Source: Alteromonas sp. BMJM2 (GTDB lineage Bacteria; Pseudomonadota; Gammaproteobacteria; Enterobacterales; Alteromonadaceae). From it: 64,000 nucleotides of DNA. Every line of letters starts with the position of its first letter. Position 1 is the stretch's first letter. The notes beneath the pieces are model-generated. The model had not been told where the DNA came from and made no database searches. It was given only the letters and a program-made list of their open reading frames with translations. This document shows, in pieces, positions 34,358-44,313 of the stretch. Both the position numbers and the translations under genes were made by a program. Where the stretch lies: assembly GCF_027257845.1 (NCBI RefSeq), contig NZ_JAPVOT010000011.1, positions 62,001-126,000 on the forward strand. The letters are read 5' to 3'.

Positions 34358-37300
34358 TCAGAAAGTATCCAGCAAGTGTTGAATTTGCCTTCTCTTCCAC
34401 AGAAAATAAATTGCGGGTAAAACCAACAAGGTCAGTAGTAAAGCGCTAACCATGCCACCAACCATCGGAGCAGCAATACGACTCATGACTTCAGACCCAG
34501 TGCCTGAGCCGTAAAGTACGGGTAATAAGCCAAATATTATGGTCGCTGTGGTCATCATAACCGGTCGGACACGTAATCCAGAGCCATGAATAACCGCTTC
34601 AGTTAACATGTTTATGGTGGGTTTGACGCCCTCAGATTTACATTTTTCGATTAAGGCTTGATACTCCTGATTTAAGTAAACAAGCATAATTACGCCAATT
34701 TCTACGGCAACACCTGCAAGTGCAATGAAGCCGACGCCGACGGCAACTGAAAAGTTAAAACCCTCTATGTACATCAGCCAGATACTTCCCACCATAGACA
34801 GTGGTAAAGTCCCCATAATGATCGCTACTTCGATGAAGTTGCGAAAATTGAGATACAGTAGAATAACGATGATAGCTATGGTCAAAGGAACCACATAGGT
34901 TAATTTCTCTTTAGCCCGCAACATATACTCATATTGTCCAGACCACTTCACCGAATAACCTGCCGGTAAGACTAATTGCTCGCTCACTGCTTTTTGGGCT
35001 GAAACCACATAGGAACCAATATCTACACCATCGATATCCACATACACCCAGCCATTAAGCCGTGCATTTTCACTTTTAATACCTGGAGGACCATCTTCAA
35101 TATACACATCCGCCACATCGGCCAAAGCAATTCGTTTACCCTGTGGTGTAACGATAGGTAATAAAGATAAGGACTCAGGCGATGAACGATAAGACTGAGG
35201 ATAACGAACATTTACAGGGTAACGCTCTAAACCTTCAACACTCTGAGTCACATTCATCCCGCCGATAGCACTTGAGACAACTTGTTGGACGTCAGCGATG
35301 TTTAGACCATATCGTGCTGCCTTTTCGCGCTGAATATCTACTTTGACATAACGTCCTCCTGCGACACGCTCAGAATAAACAGAAGCAGTGCCGTTAACAT
35401 CGGAAAGTATGGTTTCAATTTGCTGTCCGATTTTCTGAATTTCCTTGAGATCAGGGCCACCAATTTTAATACCAACGGGCGTCTTTATACCTGTTGCCAA
35501 CATGTCAATTCTAGTCTTAATTGGCATTACCCAAGCATTCGTTAGGCCCGGCAATTTGACCACTGAGTCAAACTCCTTTATTAAATCATCAGTTGTTAAG
35601 CCTTCTCGCCACTCCTCTTTAGGTTTTAATTGAATGAAGGTTTCTATCATCGTTAAAGGAGCCGGATCGGTTGCGGTATCAGCGCGACCTACTTTCCCAA
35701 ACACGGTTTCGACTTCTGGGACCGTTTTGATCAGCTTATTGGTTTGTTGCAACAACTCTCGGGCTTTGCCAATCGATATACCCGCATAGGTTGTTGGCAT
35801 GTACATCAAATCCCCCTCATCCAAAGGTGGGATAAACTCGCTGCCAATCTTGTTCACAGGCCACAAACCTATCGCTAGTACTAAAGCCGCAGCTAACATC
35901 GTTACCTTAGGGAAACGCAGAACAGTTCTAAGCGTCGGCATGTACAAAAAAGTTAAGAAACGATTGACTGGATTTTTGCTTTCAGCAAGTATTTTACCGC
36001 GCACAAAATATCCCATAAGAACGGGCACAAGCGTAATTGCAAGAGCTGCTGAGGCTGCCATTGCATAGGTTTTGGTAAAAGCAAGCGGTGAAAACATGCG
36101 CCCCTCTTGTGCCTCAAGCGTAAACACAGGCACAAAACTGACTGTTATAATTAGAAGACTGAAAAACAATGCAGGGCCCACCTCAGATGCTGAATCCACA
36201 ACTATTTGCCATCTATTCTCTTTGGTTAAGGGGGTGCGCTCCATGTGTTTATGCATATTCTCAATCATCACAATCGCCCCGTCGCTCATCGCACCAATAG
36301 CAATAGCAATTCCACCCAATGACATGATGTTGGCATTAATACCTTGCATGTACATCACGATAATTGCTGTGATAATCCCTACTGGAATACTAATGATCGC
36401 AACAAGTGACGAACGTACATGAAACAAGAATGCAATACACACCAGTGCAACGACGATAAACTCTTCCACTAATTTCGATGCAAGGTTGTCTACCGCTCTT
36501 TCTATTAGTGCAGAGCGATCGTAAACCGTGACAATTTCGACCCCATCGGGTAAGCCTTTTTTAAGGTCTTCAAGTTTTGCTTTGACGCCGTCAATCGTTT
36601 TTTGCGCATTTTCACCAAAGCGCATAACAACGACACCGCCAACGGTTTCCCCTTCACCGTTTAACTCAGCTACCCCCCTTCGCATCTGTGGACCAAGACG
36701 AACATCAGCAATGTCTTTTACCAAAAGCGGCGTTCCATTTTCGTTTACACCCAAAGGAATGAGCTCAATATCCCTTTTACTCTCTATGTAACCTGTGGCA
36801 CGGACCATGTATTCAGCTTCAGCCATTTCGATGACCGATGCGCCTACTTCCTGATTTCCGCGCTTAATCGCCGTTTGAATGTGAGAAAGCGGAATGCCAT
36901 ATGCTCGCAACTTCTCCGGATCGACCTGCACTTGATATTGCTTTACCATGCCTCCAATAACTGAAACTTCAGAAACGCCTGGCACCGTTTGAAGCTCATA
37001 CTTAAGGAACCAATCCTGTAAGCTTCGTAGTTGGCTGATATCGTTTTGTCCCGTTTTATCAACAAGTGCATAGAGATAAACCCAACCCACGCCGGTAGCA
37101 TCTGGCCCCAATTGTGGTCTTGCGTTTTCGGGTAGATTAGGAGCAACTTGCGATAAATATTCAAGCACTCGACTACGCGCCCAGTACAAGTCGGTGTCGT
37201 CATCAAAGATGATATAGACATAAGAATCGCCAAAAAACGAATATCCTCTCACTGTTTGTGCCCCGGGCACTGACAGCATTGCGGTAGTCAAAGGATAGGT

Positions 37301-37495
37301 AACTTGATCTTCTACCACTTGAGGCGCTTGTCCTGGATAACTAGTTTTTATAATTACCTGTACGTCCGACAAATCGGGTAATGCATCAACCGGCGTGTTT
37401 TTAATGGCAAACAACCCACCACCCACGAGAATAAGCGTAGCCAGTAGAACAAAAAATCGGTTATTGACCGACCATCTAATTATGGCAGCTATCAT
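34358..37495 (-). CDS. cusA: copper/silver RND efflux pump CusA
   Basis: 1045-aa heavy-metal RND pump. It begins MIAAIIRWSVNNRFFVLL and has PDLSDVQVIIKTSYPGQAP in the porter domain. Met residues around LMYMPTTYAGISIGKA and WVMPIKTRIDMLATGIKTP fit the three-Met copper site of CusA. Helix 4 is IAIGAMSDGAIVMIENMH, the copper/silver type, unlike the DFGLIVDGAV of the CzcA at 6924. The start overlaps the cusB stop by 4 bases. It exports Cu+/Ag+ through CusB and CusC. Confidence 0.94.
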   Translation of the reverse strand: MIAAIIRWSVNNRFFVLLATLILVGGGLFAIKNTPVDALPDLSDVQVIIKTSYPGQAPQVVEDQVTYPLTTAMLSVPGAQTVRGYSFFGDSYVYIIFDDDTDLYWARSRVLEYLSQVAPNLPENARPQLGPDATGVGWVYLYALVDKTGQNDISQLRSLQDWFLKYELQTVPGVSEVSVIGGMVKQYQVQVDPEKLRAYGIPLSHIQTAIKRGNQEVGASVIEMAEAEYMVRATGYIESKRDIELIPLGVNENGTPLLVKDIADVRLGPQMRRGVAELNGEGETVGGVVVMRFGENAQKTIDGVKAKLEDLKKGLPDGVEIVTVYDRSALIERAVDNLASKLVEEFIVVALVCIAFLFHVRSSLVAIISIPVGIITAIIVMYMQGINANIMSLGGIAIAIGAMSDGAIVMIENMHKHMERTPLTKENRWQIVVDSASEVGPALFFSLLIITVSFVPVFTLEAQEGRMFSPLAFTKTYAMAASAALAITLVPVLMGYFVRGKILAESKNPVNRFLTFLYMPTLRTVLRFPKVTMLAAALVLAIGLWPVNKIGSEFIPPLDEGDLMYMPTTYAGISIGKARELLQQTNKLIKTVPEVETVFGKVGRADTATDPAPLTMIETFIQLKPKEEWREGLTTDDLIKEFDSVVKLPGLTNAWVMPIKTRIDMLATGIKTPVGIKIGGPDLKEIQKIGQQIETILSDVNGTASVYSERVAGGRYVKVDIQREKAARYGLNIADVQQVVSSAIGGMNVTQSVEGLERYPVNVRYPQSYRSSPESLSLLPIVTPQGKRIALADVADVYIEDGPPGIKSENARLNGWVYVDIDGVDIGSYVVSAQKAVSEQLVLPAGYSVKWSGQYEYMLRAKEKLTYVVPLTIAIIVILLYLNFRNFIEVAIIMGTLPLSMVGSIWLMYIEGFNFSVAVGVGFIALAGVAVEIGVIMLVYLNQEYQALIEKCKSEGVKPTINMLTEAVIHGSGLRVRPVMMTTATIIFGLLPVLYGSGTGSEVMSRIAAPMVGGMVSALLLTLLVLPAIYFLWKRRQIQHLLDTF

Positions 37496-39324
37496 TGATG
37501 AGCTCCTTGATGGTCTGAATGATTAGAATGATCCATGTCTTGGGTATCGTTCATGTCTGTCATCGAGCCCATGATGTGGACAGTTGCCACTTCAAAACTT
37601 CCAGAGTCGGTTTTGACAATTTCCATGTGCAGTGACATACCGGCTTTCAATTCTTCAATAGCAACGCTATCGGCAACATCGAAATCCATTGTCATACTCG
37701 GCCATTCCCACTCATCAATAGGACCGTGATCAACGTTGATTTTTCTGCTCTCCATCATCACGTTATTTATGGTTGCCTCTGTCCAAACCGACATAATAGG
37801 CTCTTCCATACTGTGCATTGCGTCATGACCTGAATCAGTGCTCTCCTCAGAGCTATCCATGTCATTCATCGAATCCATGATATGAACGGTGGTTACTTCG
37901 AAACTTCCAGAGTCAGTTTTAGTGATTTCCATATGAAGTGACATGCCGGCTTTCAACTCATTAATGTCGACGCTTTCGGCAACGGTGAAATCCATTGTCA
38001 TGCTCGGCCATTCCCACTCTTCAATAGCGCCATGATCAACATTTATCATTCTATGATCTGTCATCACACTGTTTACGGTCGCCTCGGTATATACCGACTG
38101 CGCAGTCGCTTCAGGCTCCTCCATCCTTTTGAAATCAGAACTAATGCTGCTTTCTGAATCGAGTAAGAATTGTGCTGACGTAACGATTTTGTCGTTGAGT
38201 CTCAAGCCTGATAAGATCTCTGTATATTCATCAACTACCTGTCCTACTTCTACTGACACCGACTTAAACTTACCGTCTCCAAGTGCTAAAACCACTCTAT
38301 CTTGGCTACCAGTTCTAATTACCGCCTCAGAGGGCACGAGTAAATTCTCACCTGTTAAATCGGAATGGATCGTTACCTGAGCGAACATGTTAGGTTTTAG
38401 TGCATAATCATCATTGGTAAATCTCAGTCTGACTTTAAGCGTCCTAGTCGTTTCATCTAGGGTTGGATAGATATAATCAACCTCTCCTGTCCACTCTTTA
38501 CCTGGGAGATATTCTAAAGTCATAGTCACAGGCAAACCCTCTTGAATTTGAGCAGACTGTCGCTCAAACACCTCAGCATCGACCCAAACTTTATCCAAGG
38601 CACCAATTGATAAAATTGTCAGTCCTGGCTTTACGTAAAACCCTTGACGCACATTCAAGTTATCAACAAAGCCAGTTTGGGGTGCATAGAAGGTTATTGT
38701 TTGCTGAACTTTACCAGTTGAGATAAGCGATTGAATCTCAGATTCTGGCATTTGCAGCGCTTTTAACCTTGTTTTTGAAGCCTCTATCAGCTCCTTATTT
38801 GAGCGTTTTAAGGCAATAAGATATTCTTCTTGAGCATTTACAAGTTCGGGAGAATAAAGCGCGTATAGTGGCTCGCCCTTTTTGACATATTCGCCCGCTG
38901 CTTTTACGTATAGCTCATCTATCCAACCCTCTACCCTTGGGTGAATATGAACGAGTGTGTCCTCATTATATTGGATATAACCTACTGTTTTTATAGGTAC
39001 GTGCAAAGACCGCTTTTCCACTTTAGCAGTACGCACACCTAGATTGTTCACTACAGTTGGCGAAATCTTCACCGTACCTGGGCTATCGCCAGCGCCTTGT
39101 TCATCTTCGTAAACAGGTACTAAATCCATGCCCATAGGGGACTTCCCAGGCTCATCTCTTCTATAGTTTGGATCCATTGGCGCAACCCAATACAAAGGCT
39201 GCTTTTCTCCAGCATCCGCCGCACTATCATGTGAGTCATTTGAGCTTGGTAATATTGAGTAGGTAAGAGCTGTCATTACAGCGCCTGCTATCACGCCTAT
39301 AGCGATTGCGTTAACAGTTTTCAT
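37492..39324 (-). CDS. cusB: CusB adaptor with two fused CusF domains
   Basis: 610-aa adaptor, longer than typical CusB (about 400). Order: N-terminal anchor, heavy-metal-binding motif VAPMDPNYRRDEPGKSPMGM (residues 46-66), barrel-sandwich and hairpin region, beta-barrel to about 400, then two CusF-like domains (about 408-490 and 508-592). Each CusF copy has the Cu+ site: His in NVDHG and W-P-S-M-T-M (Trp, Met, Met). The copies are nearly the same also in DNA (37555-37800 and 37860-38100), so the duplication is recent. The tail HSNHSDHQGAHQ is His-rich. Overlaps cusA and cusC by 4 bases each. Confidence 0.93.
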   Translation of the reverse strand: MKTVNAIAIGVIAGAVMTALTYSILPSSNDSHDSAADAGEKQPLYWVAPMDPNYRRDEPGKSPMGMDLVPVYEDEQGAGDSPGTVKISPTVVNNLGVRTAKVEKRSLHVPIKTVGYIQYNEDTLVHIHPRVEGWIDELYVKAAGEYVKKGEPLYALYSPELVNAQEEYLIALKRSNKELIEASKTRLKALQMPESEIQSLISTGKVQQTITFYAPQTGFVDNLNVRQGFYVKPGLTILSIGALDKVWVDAEVFERQSAQIQEGLPVTMTLEYLPGKEWTGEVDYIYPTLDETTRTLKVRLRFTNDDYALKPNMFAQVTIHSDLTGENLLVPSEAVIRTGSQDRVVLALGDGKFKSVSVEVGQVVDEYTEILSGLRLNDKIVTSAQFLLDSESSISSDFKRMEEPEATAQSVYTEATVNSVMTDHRMINVDHGAIEEWEWPSMTMDFTVAESVDINELKAGMSLHMEITKTDSGSFEVTTVHIMDSMNDMDSSEESTDSGHDAMHSMEEPIMSVWTEATINNVMMESRKINVDHGPIDEWEWPSMTMDFDVADSVAIEELKAGMSLHMEIVKTDSGSFEVATVHIMGSMTDMNDTQDMDHSNHSDHQGAHQ

Positions 39325-40682
39325 TGGTTTGCTCCAAATTCAGATACAGCTTTAAGACTCTGCTCAGAAAAAAAGTAATTTAGTTGAATGTTTGTTTTAA
39401 GTAGTTCGACTTCGATTTCTAATGCGTCAATACGAGCATTTAGATCAGCAATCCTAGCTCTCACAACTTCAGCAAAATCACCGTCATCATTGGTATAAGC
39501 TGTTAACGAGGCTTCGGCTTGTTCGCTTGATTGCTGGAGAATATTCGTGCGATATAAGGTCTGTCTCTCCAACAGCCGTTCTCTTGCTGCAAAAATGGAT
39601 TGCATTTGAGCAAGCATGCCTCTAAGCACTAATCGTTTTTCAGTTTTAATTGCTTCTGATTCGTTAACGGCGGCGCTTACTTCTTTATCTTGTTTATTTT
39701 CTGTAAACAAAGGGAGGTCAAAGCTAACGCCGATTGAAAGAAAATCTGCTCGGCTTCTGTCCATTTGGTCATCTGCTCGATATGCATAACTGGCATTTAC
39801 TCCCCATTGCGGCTTGTATTGTTGTTTCGCTAGTTTAATGCCAGTCTGACTAGACTTTATTCGGCTTTCAACAGCTCTTATTAGAGGATGCGAGATGAGT
39901 ATATTTGCCAACATTTGTTGATTATTAGCTTTTAATATCTTGTAGTAGGCGTTCTCTATTCCTTCAATTTCTGGCAACGTTTTTGGTAGTTCAAGAGAGG
40001 CAACATTTACCGAGTTATTGAACGCGCCTGAATCGCCGCCGGTCAACCATTCTAAAAGTTCGGCCGAGGCTCTTTCTTTTTGAGAAGATAGCTTTGTGAG
40101 TCTGTCTTCAAGTCGCGCTAGTTCCAACTGCGCTCGGATAATATCTTGTTGCCTGACTTTACCGACGGCAGAGGAGTAATTCGCTTCTGCAATTTCACTG
40201 AGTTGTTCAAACAAAGATCTGTCTTTCTCAATTAGCGAAATGCTTTGCTGCGCTAGATAAACGTCTAACCACTTCATAGAAACGGCAACTTGTGTTTTGG
40301 CTATTCTGTCCAATCGCATAAATGGATGCTGCGTTGCCAATTCTTCGAGTTGCTTGCGTCTAATACTCAAGCTTTCTCCACGAGGAAACATCTGTGAAAT
40401 GCCAGCTTTAATTTGAGTCATAGGCTCTTGGTCGAATGCGAAACCATCAGTAGGGACGTTTGCCAACCCTAATGACACAACTGGATCAGGCAAAGTATCT
40501 GCGGCGATACTTGAAGAAATAGTTGCGTTTTCCCGATATTGGCTACCTTCCAACCACGGGTCCTTTTGAATAGCTTGGGCAACAGCCTGCTGCAAAGTAA
40601 GGGGGGTCTTTTGTTCTGCTGATATTTGACTACTTGTTGTAACAAGCAAAATTAGGCATGCAAGGCCTTTAAAAGCACTCAT
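39321..40682 (-). CDS. cusC: outer-membrane channel CusC/TolC family
   Basis: 453 aa, signal peptide MSAFKGLACLILLVTTSSQ, then OEP repeats: LTLQQAVAQAIQKDPWLEGS near residue 30, SMKWLDVYLAQQSISLIEKD, and the second repeat with ISIGVSFDLPLFTENKQDK-like text (about residue 320). There is no lipobox Cys, unlike E. coli CusC. It is more distant from TolC than the CzcC at 11035. Forms the exit duct for CusBA. Its start overlaps the DUF411 stop by one base. Confidence 0.88.
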   Translation of the reverse strand: MSAFKGLACLILLVTTSSQISAEQKTPLTLQQAVAQAIQKDPWLEGSQYRENATISSSIAADTLPDPVVSLGLANVPTDGFAFDQEPMTQIKAGISQMFPRGESLSIRRKQLEELATQHPFMRLDRIAKTQVAVSMKWLDVYLAQQSISLIEKDRSLFEQLSEIAEANYSSAVGKVRQQDIIRAQLELARLEDRLTKLSSQKERASAELLEWLTGGDSGAFNNSVNVASLELPKTLPEIEGIENAYYKILKANNQQMLANILISHPLIRAVESRIKSSQTGIKLAKQQYKPQWGVNASYAYRADDQMDRSRADFLSIGVSFDLPLFTENKQDKEVSAAVNESEAIKTEKRLVLRGMLAQMQSIFAARERLLERQTLYRTNILQQSSEQAEASLTAYTNDDGDFAEVVRARIADLNARIDALEIEVELLKTNIQLNYFFSEQSLKAVSEFGANQ

Positions 40683-41206
40683 CAGAATTGCTCCTCATAC
40701 GAATTCACCTCTGCAAAAACCTCTGCTGTACCGTCATCTTTGAGCAATAACACTTGATATGGTCTGAATTGATCGCCGTTCTCCATTCCTGGACTGCCAA
40801 CAGGCATACCCGGCACCGAGAGGCCGATTGTGCCTTGCGGAACATTATCTAAGTATTTAACAATAAATTTGACGGGTATATGACCTTCGAAAACATACCC
40901 TTCAGTTGACACCGATGTATGGCAGGAGCGGTACATTGGCTCGATTCCGAGATCTTGTTTTTTAGTAGTGAGAAAAACAATATCATCTACATCGGTTTGG
41001 ATGCCTTGAGATTCAGCATGATCAATCCATCCCTGACAACATCCACACGACTCGCGTTTAAAAACGTCCAACTTTAAACTTGGCTCAATATCTTGGGAAT
41101 TGGTCTTGTTTTGTTCAGTAGTAATTGATTCATTTGTGCATGCAACGACGATAGTCACTGAAATAAGCAGCACTAATTTAGTAAAAAGCAATTTTATTGG
41201 CTTCAT
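40682..41206 (-). CDS. DUF411 metal-binding protein
   Basis: 174 aa, N-terminal lipoprotein-like signal (VTIVVACTNE). The DUF411 signature is complete: ESCGCCQGWIDHAESQG, then MYRSCHTSVSTEGYVFEGHIP and LSVPGMPVGSPGME. The Cys, His and Met residues suit copper binding in the periplasm. Such proteins are usually next to cus or cop genes. Second gene of the cus operon. Confidence 0.9.
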   Translation of the reverse strand: MKPIKLLFTKLVLLISVTIVVACTNESITTEQNKTNSQDIEPSLKLDVFKRESCGCCQGWIDHAESQGIQTDVDDIVFLTTKKQDLGIEPMYRSCHTSVSTEGYVFEGHIPVKFIVKYLDNVPQGTIGLSVPGMPVGSPGMENGDQFRPYQVLLLKDDGTAEVFAEVNSYEEQF

Positions 41207-41302
41207 TTGATTTCTCTTTCTAACAATTTAAATGTCGGCCACAGCCTTCATTGGGCGGCGTTCGATATTGGAATTTTGACGAGCTTCGCCAAATTTTTGG
41301 AG

Positions 41303-41662
41303 TTAGGCTAAAGAGCGTTTTGGGGGACGTTGCAAGCGACCAAGGACAGCATCATCTGCATCCGTGATAAAAGTGTTGGGCTTAAGGGATTTGAAGTCGA
41401 TTGGAGTTAAAATGTCAAAATTCACGAGCATCGCGATGGACACGATGCCTAGTGGACAAGCACACCCGTCGCCACAGCAATCCGCGTCCATCTGACTCGT
41501 CTCATGGCTATTTTGTGATGAATTATGGTCGTTATCCATAAGGTGTTGCTCATGCATATCGTTTTGCATGTCGCAGCCAGGGCTGGACATCGCAAACGAA
41601 TCTGCAACTTGAGTGCTTAAAAATATTATAAGCAAAACAGTTTTAATGCATTTACTGACCAA
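41303..41662 (-). CDS. small secreted Cys/His-rich protein with RPPK tail
   Basis: 119 aa with a signal peptide (MVSKCIKTVLLIIFLSTQV) ending near DSFAMSS. Possible ligands: MQNDMHEQHLMDNDHNSSQ and DADCCGDGCACPLG. The C-terminus AVLGRLQRPPKRSLA repeats the RPPK motif of the proteins at 12534 and 16331. First gene of the cus operon, 114 bases after a CusR-type operator. The role in copper buffering is inferred. Confidence 0.7.
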   Translation of the reverse strand: MVSKCIKTVLLIIFLSTQVADSFAMSSPGCDMQNDMHEQHLMDNDHNSSQNSHETSQMDADCCGDGCACPLGIVSIAMLVNFDILTPIDFKSLKPNTFITDADDAVLGRLQRPPKRSLA

Positions 41663-41775
41663 ACCGACCCTTAATGAATAATCTAATACGACTTTACTAT
41701 TCTTGAAATACCTTTGATAAGGTATTCTAAATATAGTTCCAGTTGAAGAGTATAGTTAAGCAACATGGCAGTGCG

Positions 41776-41802
41776 ATTACCTGCTCATTACAATGTTGTA
41801 AT
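41776..41802. promoter_or_regulatory. CusR/CopR-type operator, site 4 (cus operon and cusRS)
   Basis: ATTACC (41776), ATTACA (41787) and TTGTAAT (41796-41802), with an inner palindrome ATTACA-atg-TTGTAAT. It lies between the divergent cus operon and cusRS. Toward the cus operon it is followed by CACTGCCATGTTGC and a good -10 TATACT. Confidence 0.75.
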
Positions 41803-41967
41803 CTAGTCAGAGCAATCGTTGGTTATTTTTATGCATTGGAATATATTGCTTGTGAGTGAGGTACGTTTTGTTGGCCCGAGTTGCAACATCCAATCTCGAA
41901 CACCCACTTGTTAAACATTTAGCAACACTAAGTACCGAAATCGCATTAAACATGACGTGAGTGAACT

Positions 41968-42651
41968 ATGAAAATTTTGGTAGTCGAGGATGAAAAGAAA
42001 ATCGGTGACTATATAAAGCAAGGACTAACAGAGTCTGGATTTGTCATTGAACTCGTGCGCAATGGTTTAGACGGTCATCATAAAGCGATGACAGGCGAGT
42101 TTAATCTAATAATATTAGACGTCATGCTCCCAGATATTAATGGTTGGCGGATTTTAGAGTCATTACGTCAATCTGGCAATCAAACGCCGGTATTGTTTTT
42201 GACAGCGAGAGATAGTGTAAATGACAGAGTAAAGGGTCTAGAGCTGGGCGCTGACGATTATCTAGTCAAGCCTTTTGCTTTTGCAGAATTGTTGGCTAGA
42301 GTCAGAACCCTTTTTCGAAGAGGAAATACAGTAGCTGCCAACCTGCTACAAGTCGCAGACTTACAAATGGACATCCCGTCTCGTGTTGTAAAACGCGCTG
42401 GCCAATCCATTAACTTGACAACAAAAGAGTTTTCGCTTTTAGAACTCATGGTCAGAAGACAAGGAGAGGTGCTTCCTCGCTCCTTGATTGCGTCTCAAGT
42501 ATGGGATATTAATTTCGACAGCGATACAAACGTCATCGATGTAGCGATACGCCGCTTAAGAGCTAAAATTGATGATGCATTTTCCCCTAAATTGATTCAA
42601 ACGGTTCGTGGTATGGGATACAAGTTAACAACTGATGAAGAGCAAAATTAA
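41968..42651 (+). CDS. cusR: copper-responsive response regulator, CusR/CopR
   Basis: 227-aa OmpR-type regulator. Receiver domain: acidic pair in VVEDEKK, phospho-acceptor Asp51 in [10 protein letters not shown], Thr in VLFLTARD and Lys in DYLVKPF. The C-terminal winged helix shows [20 protein letters not shown] and [14 protein letters not shown]. It is likely phosphorylated by the kinase encoded next and binds the four ATTACA-type operators in the window. Overlaps cusS by 17 bases. Confidence 0.93.
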   Translation: MKILVVEDEKKIGDYIKQGLTESGFVIELVRNGLDGHHKAMTGEFNLIILDVMLPDINGWRILESLRQSGNQTPVLFLTARDSVNDRVKGLELGADDYLVKPFAFAELLARVRTLFRRGNTVAANLLQVADLQMDIPSRVVKRAGQSINLTTKEFSLLELMVRRQGEVLPRSLIASQVWDINFDSDTNVIDVAIRRLRAKIDDAFSPKLIQTVRGMGYKLTTDEEQN

Positions 42652-44032
42652 AAGGCAAAAGCCGTATTCAATTTCCTTTCGAACAATGGTATTTGTGGGA
42701 ATAGCTATCTTTGTGTGTTTGGGCGTTATGGGCACACTCGTAGTCACCTCCATCGAAGATCATTTTCAAGAACAAGATGCCGATGAGCTTGATGAGGTGT
42801 TTCATGCCATTAAGTTAAAGCTCGAAAAGTCACATAATCAGTCAGTACAACCCAGTAAGCTTTTATTTCAGGCGGTTTCAGGACATCATGGTGTGTACTA
42901 TTATGTTGAGGATGCCGAAGGAGATACAATATTTTCAAGCGAAGGAGCCGACTTTTCTTTCTTTCCTAAAACAGCCAAAACATACACATCAATTAATCCC
43001 GCAGACATGCTGTTATTTAGCGATGAAAACCATATGCATAGAGCCATTAAATTAGGTTTTAATACGCATGATACTAGCTATACCATCATCGTTGCTTCAA
43101 ACATGGAATTTCATATGACATTTATGAACAGCCTTTTGAAATCGATTATTGGCATCATTATTTGTTCGGGCATTATTACAGTCTTAGCTGCGCGTTTTGC
43201 GATTTACAGAAGCCTATCACCATTGAGAAAGCTTACGCGAAAAATTGAAACCATCACCGCCGATAATCTTGATATACGACTAAACCCAGATGTGGTACCG
43301 GAAGAATTAATCACTCTAGTAAGTTCTTTCAATACCATGATTGAGCGGCTTGAGGATGGATTTGAAAAACTATCCCACTTCTCAGCCGATATCGCGCATG
43401 AATTACGAACCCCAATAACTAGCTTAACTACCCAAACCCAAGTGATGTTGGGACAAGCTCGGTCAAATGACGAATATGCTGAAATACTTTATTCGAATTT
43501 AGAAGAATATGAGCGTATGACGAAAATGGTAAGTGATATGCTGCTATTAGCTAAAACCGAGCACGGTCTTATAAAGCCATCAATTGAACCTTTAGATATT
43601 CAACAGGAAATATCAAGCCTACTCGATTACTTTAATTTACTCGCTGACGAAAAGCATATAAACATCCAAGTCACCGCATCCGCCCTTACTATTCAATGCG
43701 ATAAAACCATGTTCCGACAGGCAATAGGAAATCTGATTTCAAATGCGATTAGACACGCTCCTAGTAATAGTACGGTAGAGATCAAAACGGAGTCCAAAGG
43801 AAAAAAGCAGAAAATAATGGTGTTAAATAACGGGGAGAAAATTGAGCCTCAGCATATTCCCAAATTGTTCAATCGTTTCTATCGAGTTGACCCATCTCGA
43901 CAAAGAGATGGGCAAGGTACAGGCCTTGGATTGACTATTGCTAAATCTGTGATGAAAATCAATGGAGCCGATATGTACGTCGAATCAGATGAAAGTAAGA
44001 CGGTTTTTATTATCGAGTTTAGCGATACTTAA
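42635..44032 (+). CDS. cusS: copper sensor histidine kinase, CusS/CopS
   Basis: 465 aa: membrane helix (about 15-38), a periplasmic sensor loop of about 130 residues with several His/Met (GHHGVYY, NHMHRA), a second helix (about 170-190), HAMP ([16 protein letters not shown]), HisKA with [17 protein letters not shown] (phospho-His about 254) and a HATPase domain ([24 protein letters not shown]). This is the heavy-metal sensor kinase family. Convergent to the island ligase gene. Confidence 0.92.
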   Translation: MKSKIKRQKPYSISFRTMVFVGIAIFVCLGVMGTLVVTSIEDHFQEQDADELDEVFHAIKLKLEKSHNQSVQPSKLLFQAVSGHHGVYYYVEDAEGDTIFSSEGADFSFFPKTAKTYTSINPADMLLFSDENHMHRAIKLGFNTHDTSYTIIVASNMEFHMTFMNSLLKSIIGIIICSGIITVLAARFAIYRSLSPLRKLTRKIETITADNLDIRLNPDVVPEELITLVSSFNTMIERLEDGFEKLSHFSADIAHELRTPITSLTTQTQVMLGQARSNDEYAEILYSNLEEYERMTKMVSDMLLLAKTEHGLIKPSIEPLDIQQEISSLLDYFNLLADEKHINIQVTASALTIQCDKTMFRQAIGNLISNAIRHAPSNSTVEIKTESKGKKQKIMVLNNGEKIEPQHIPKLFNRFYRVDPSRQRDGQGTGLGLTIAKSVMKINGADMYVESDESKTVFIIEFSDT

Positions 44033-44127
44033 AAATAAGATGATGACGACGGGTAATCATGTTTGGAAAATTGCTAATTTATCGGGCTATTTATTGAGGT
44101 CGCAATATGAATTAAATTAAGACTTAT

Positions 44128-44191
44128 GAACATGTTAATTAGAGCATGTTCAAATATTAATAAAATAAATGAAAATTATTTTGAACATGCT
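44128..44191. terminator. inverted repeats between cusS and the island ligase
   Basis: AGCATGTTCAAA (44143-44154) and TTTGAACATGCT (44180-44191) form a perfect 12-bp stem around an AT-rich loop; a third half-site GAACATG is at 44128. The position between two convergent genes suits a bidirectional terminator, though there is no classic T-run; protein binding is possible. No gene in 44033-44313. Confidence 0.45.
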
Positions 44192-44313
44192 GCATTACAT
44201 GAGCCCAATTTGTCGTTAGATTATTTATTGGTCTGACTAACGGGAAAACCTATTTTAATTATCGTGTATTCTTACAACCGTGTTACCCATTTCGCCAAAT
44301 CAATAAAGGAGCT

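Noticed and set aside
34185-34400. 71-aa minus frame between cusA and copC
   Set aside because: Overlaps the end of cusA, no ribosome site, no recognisable protein features.
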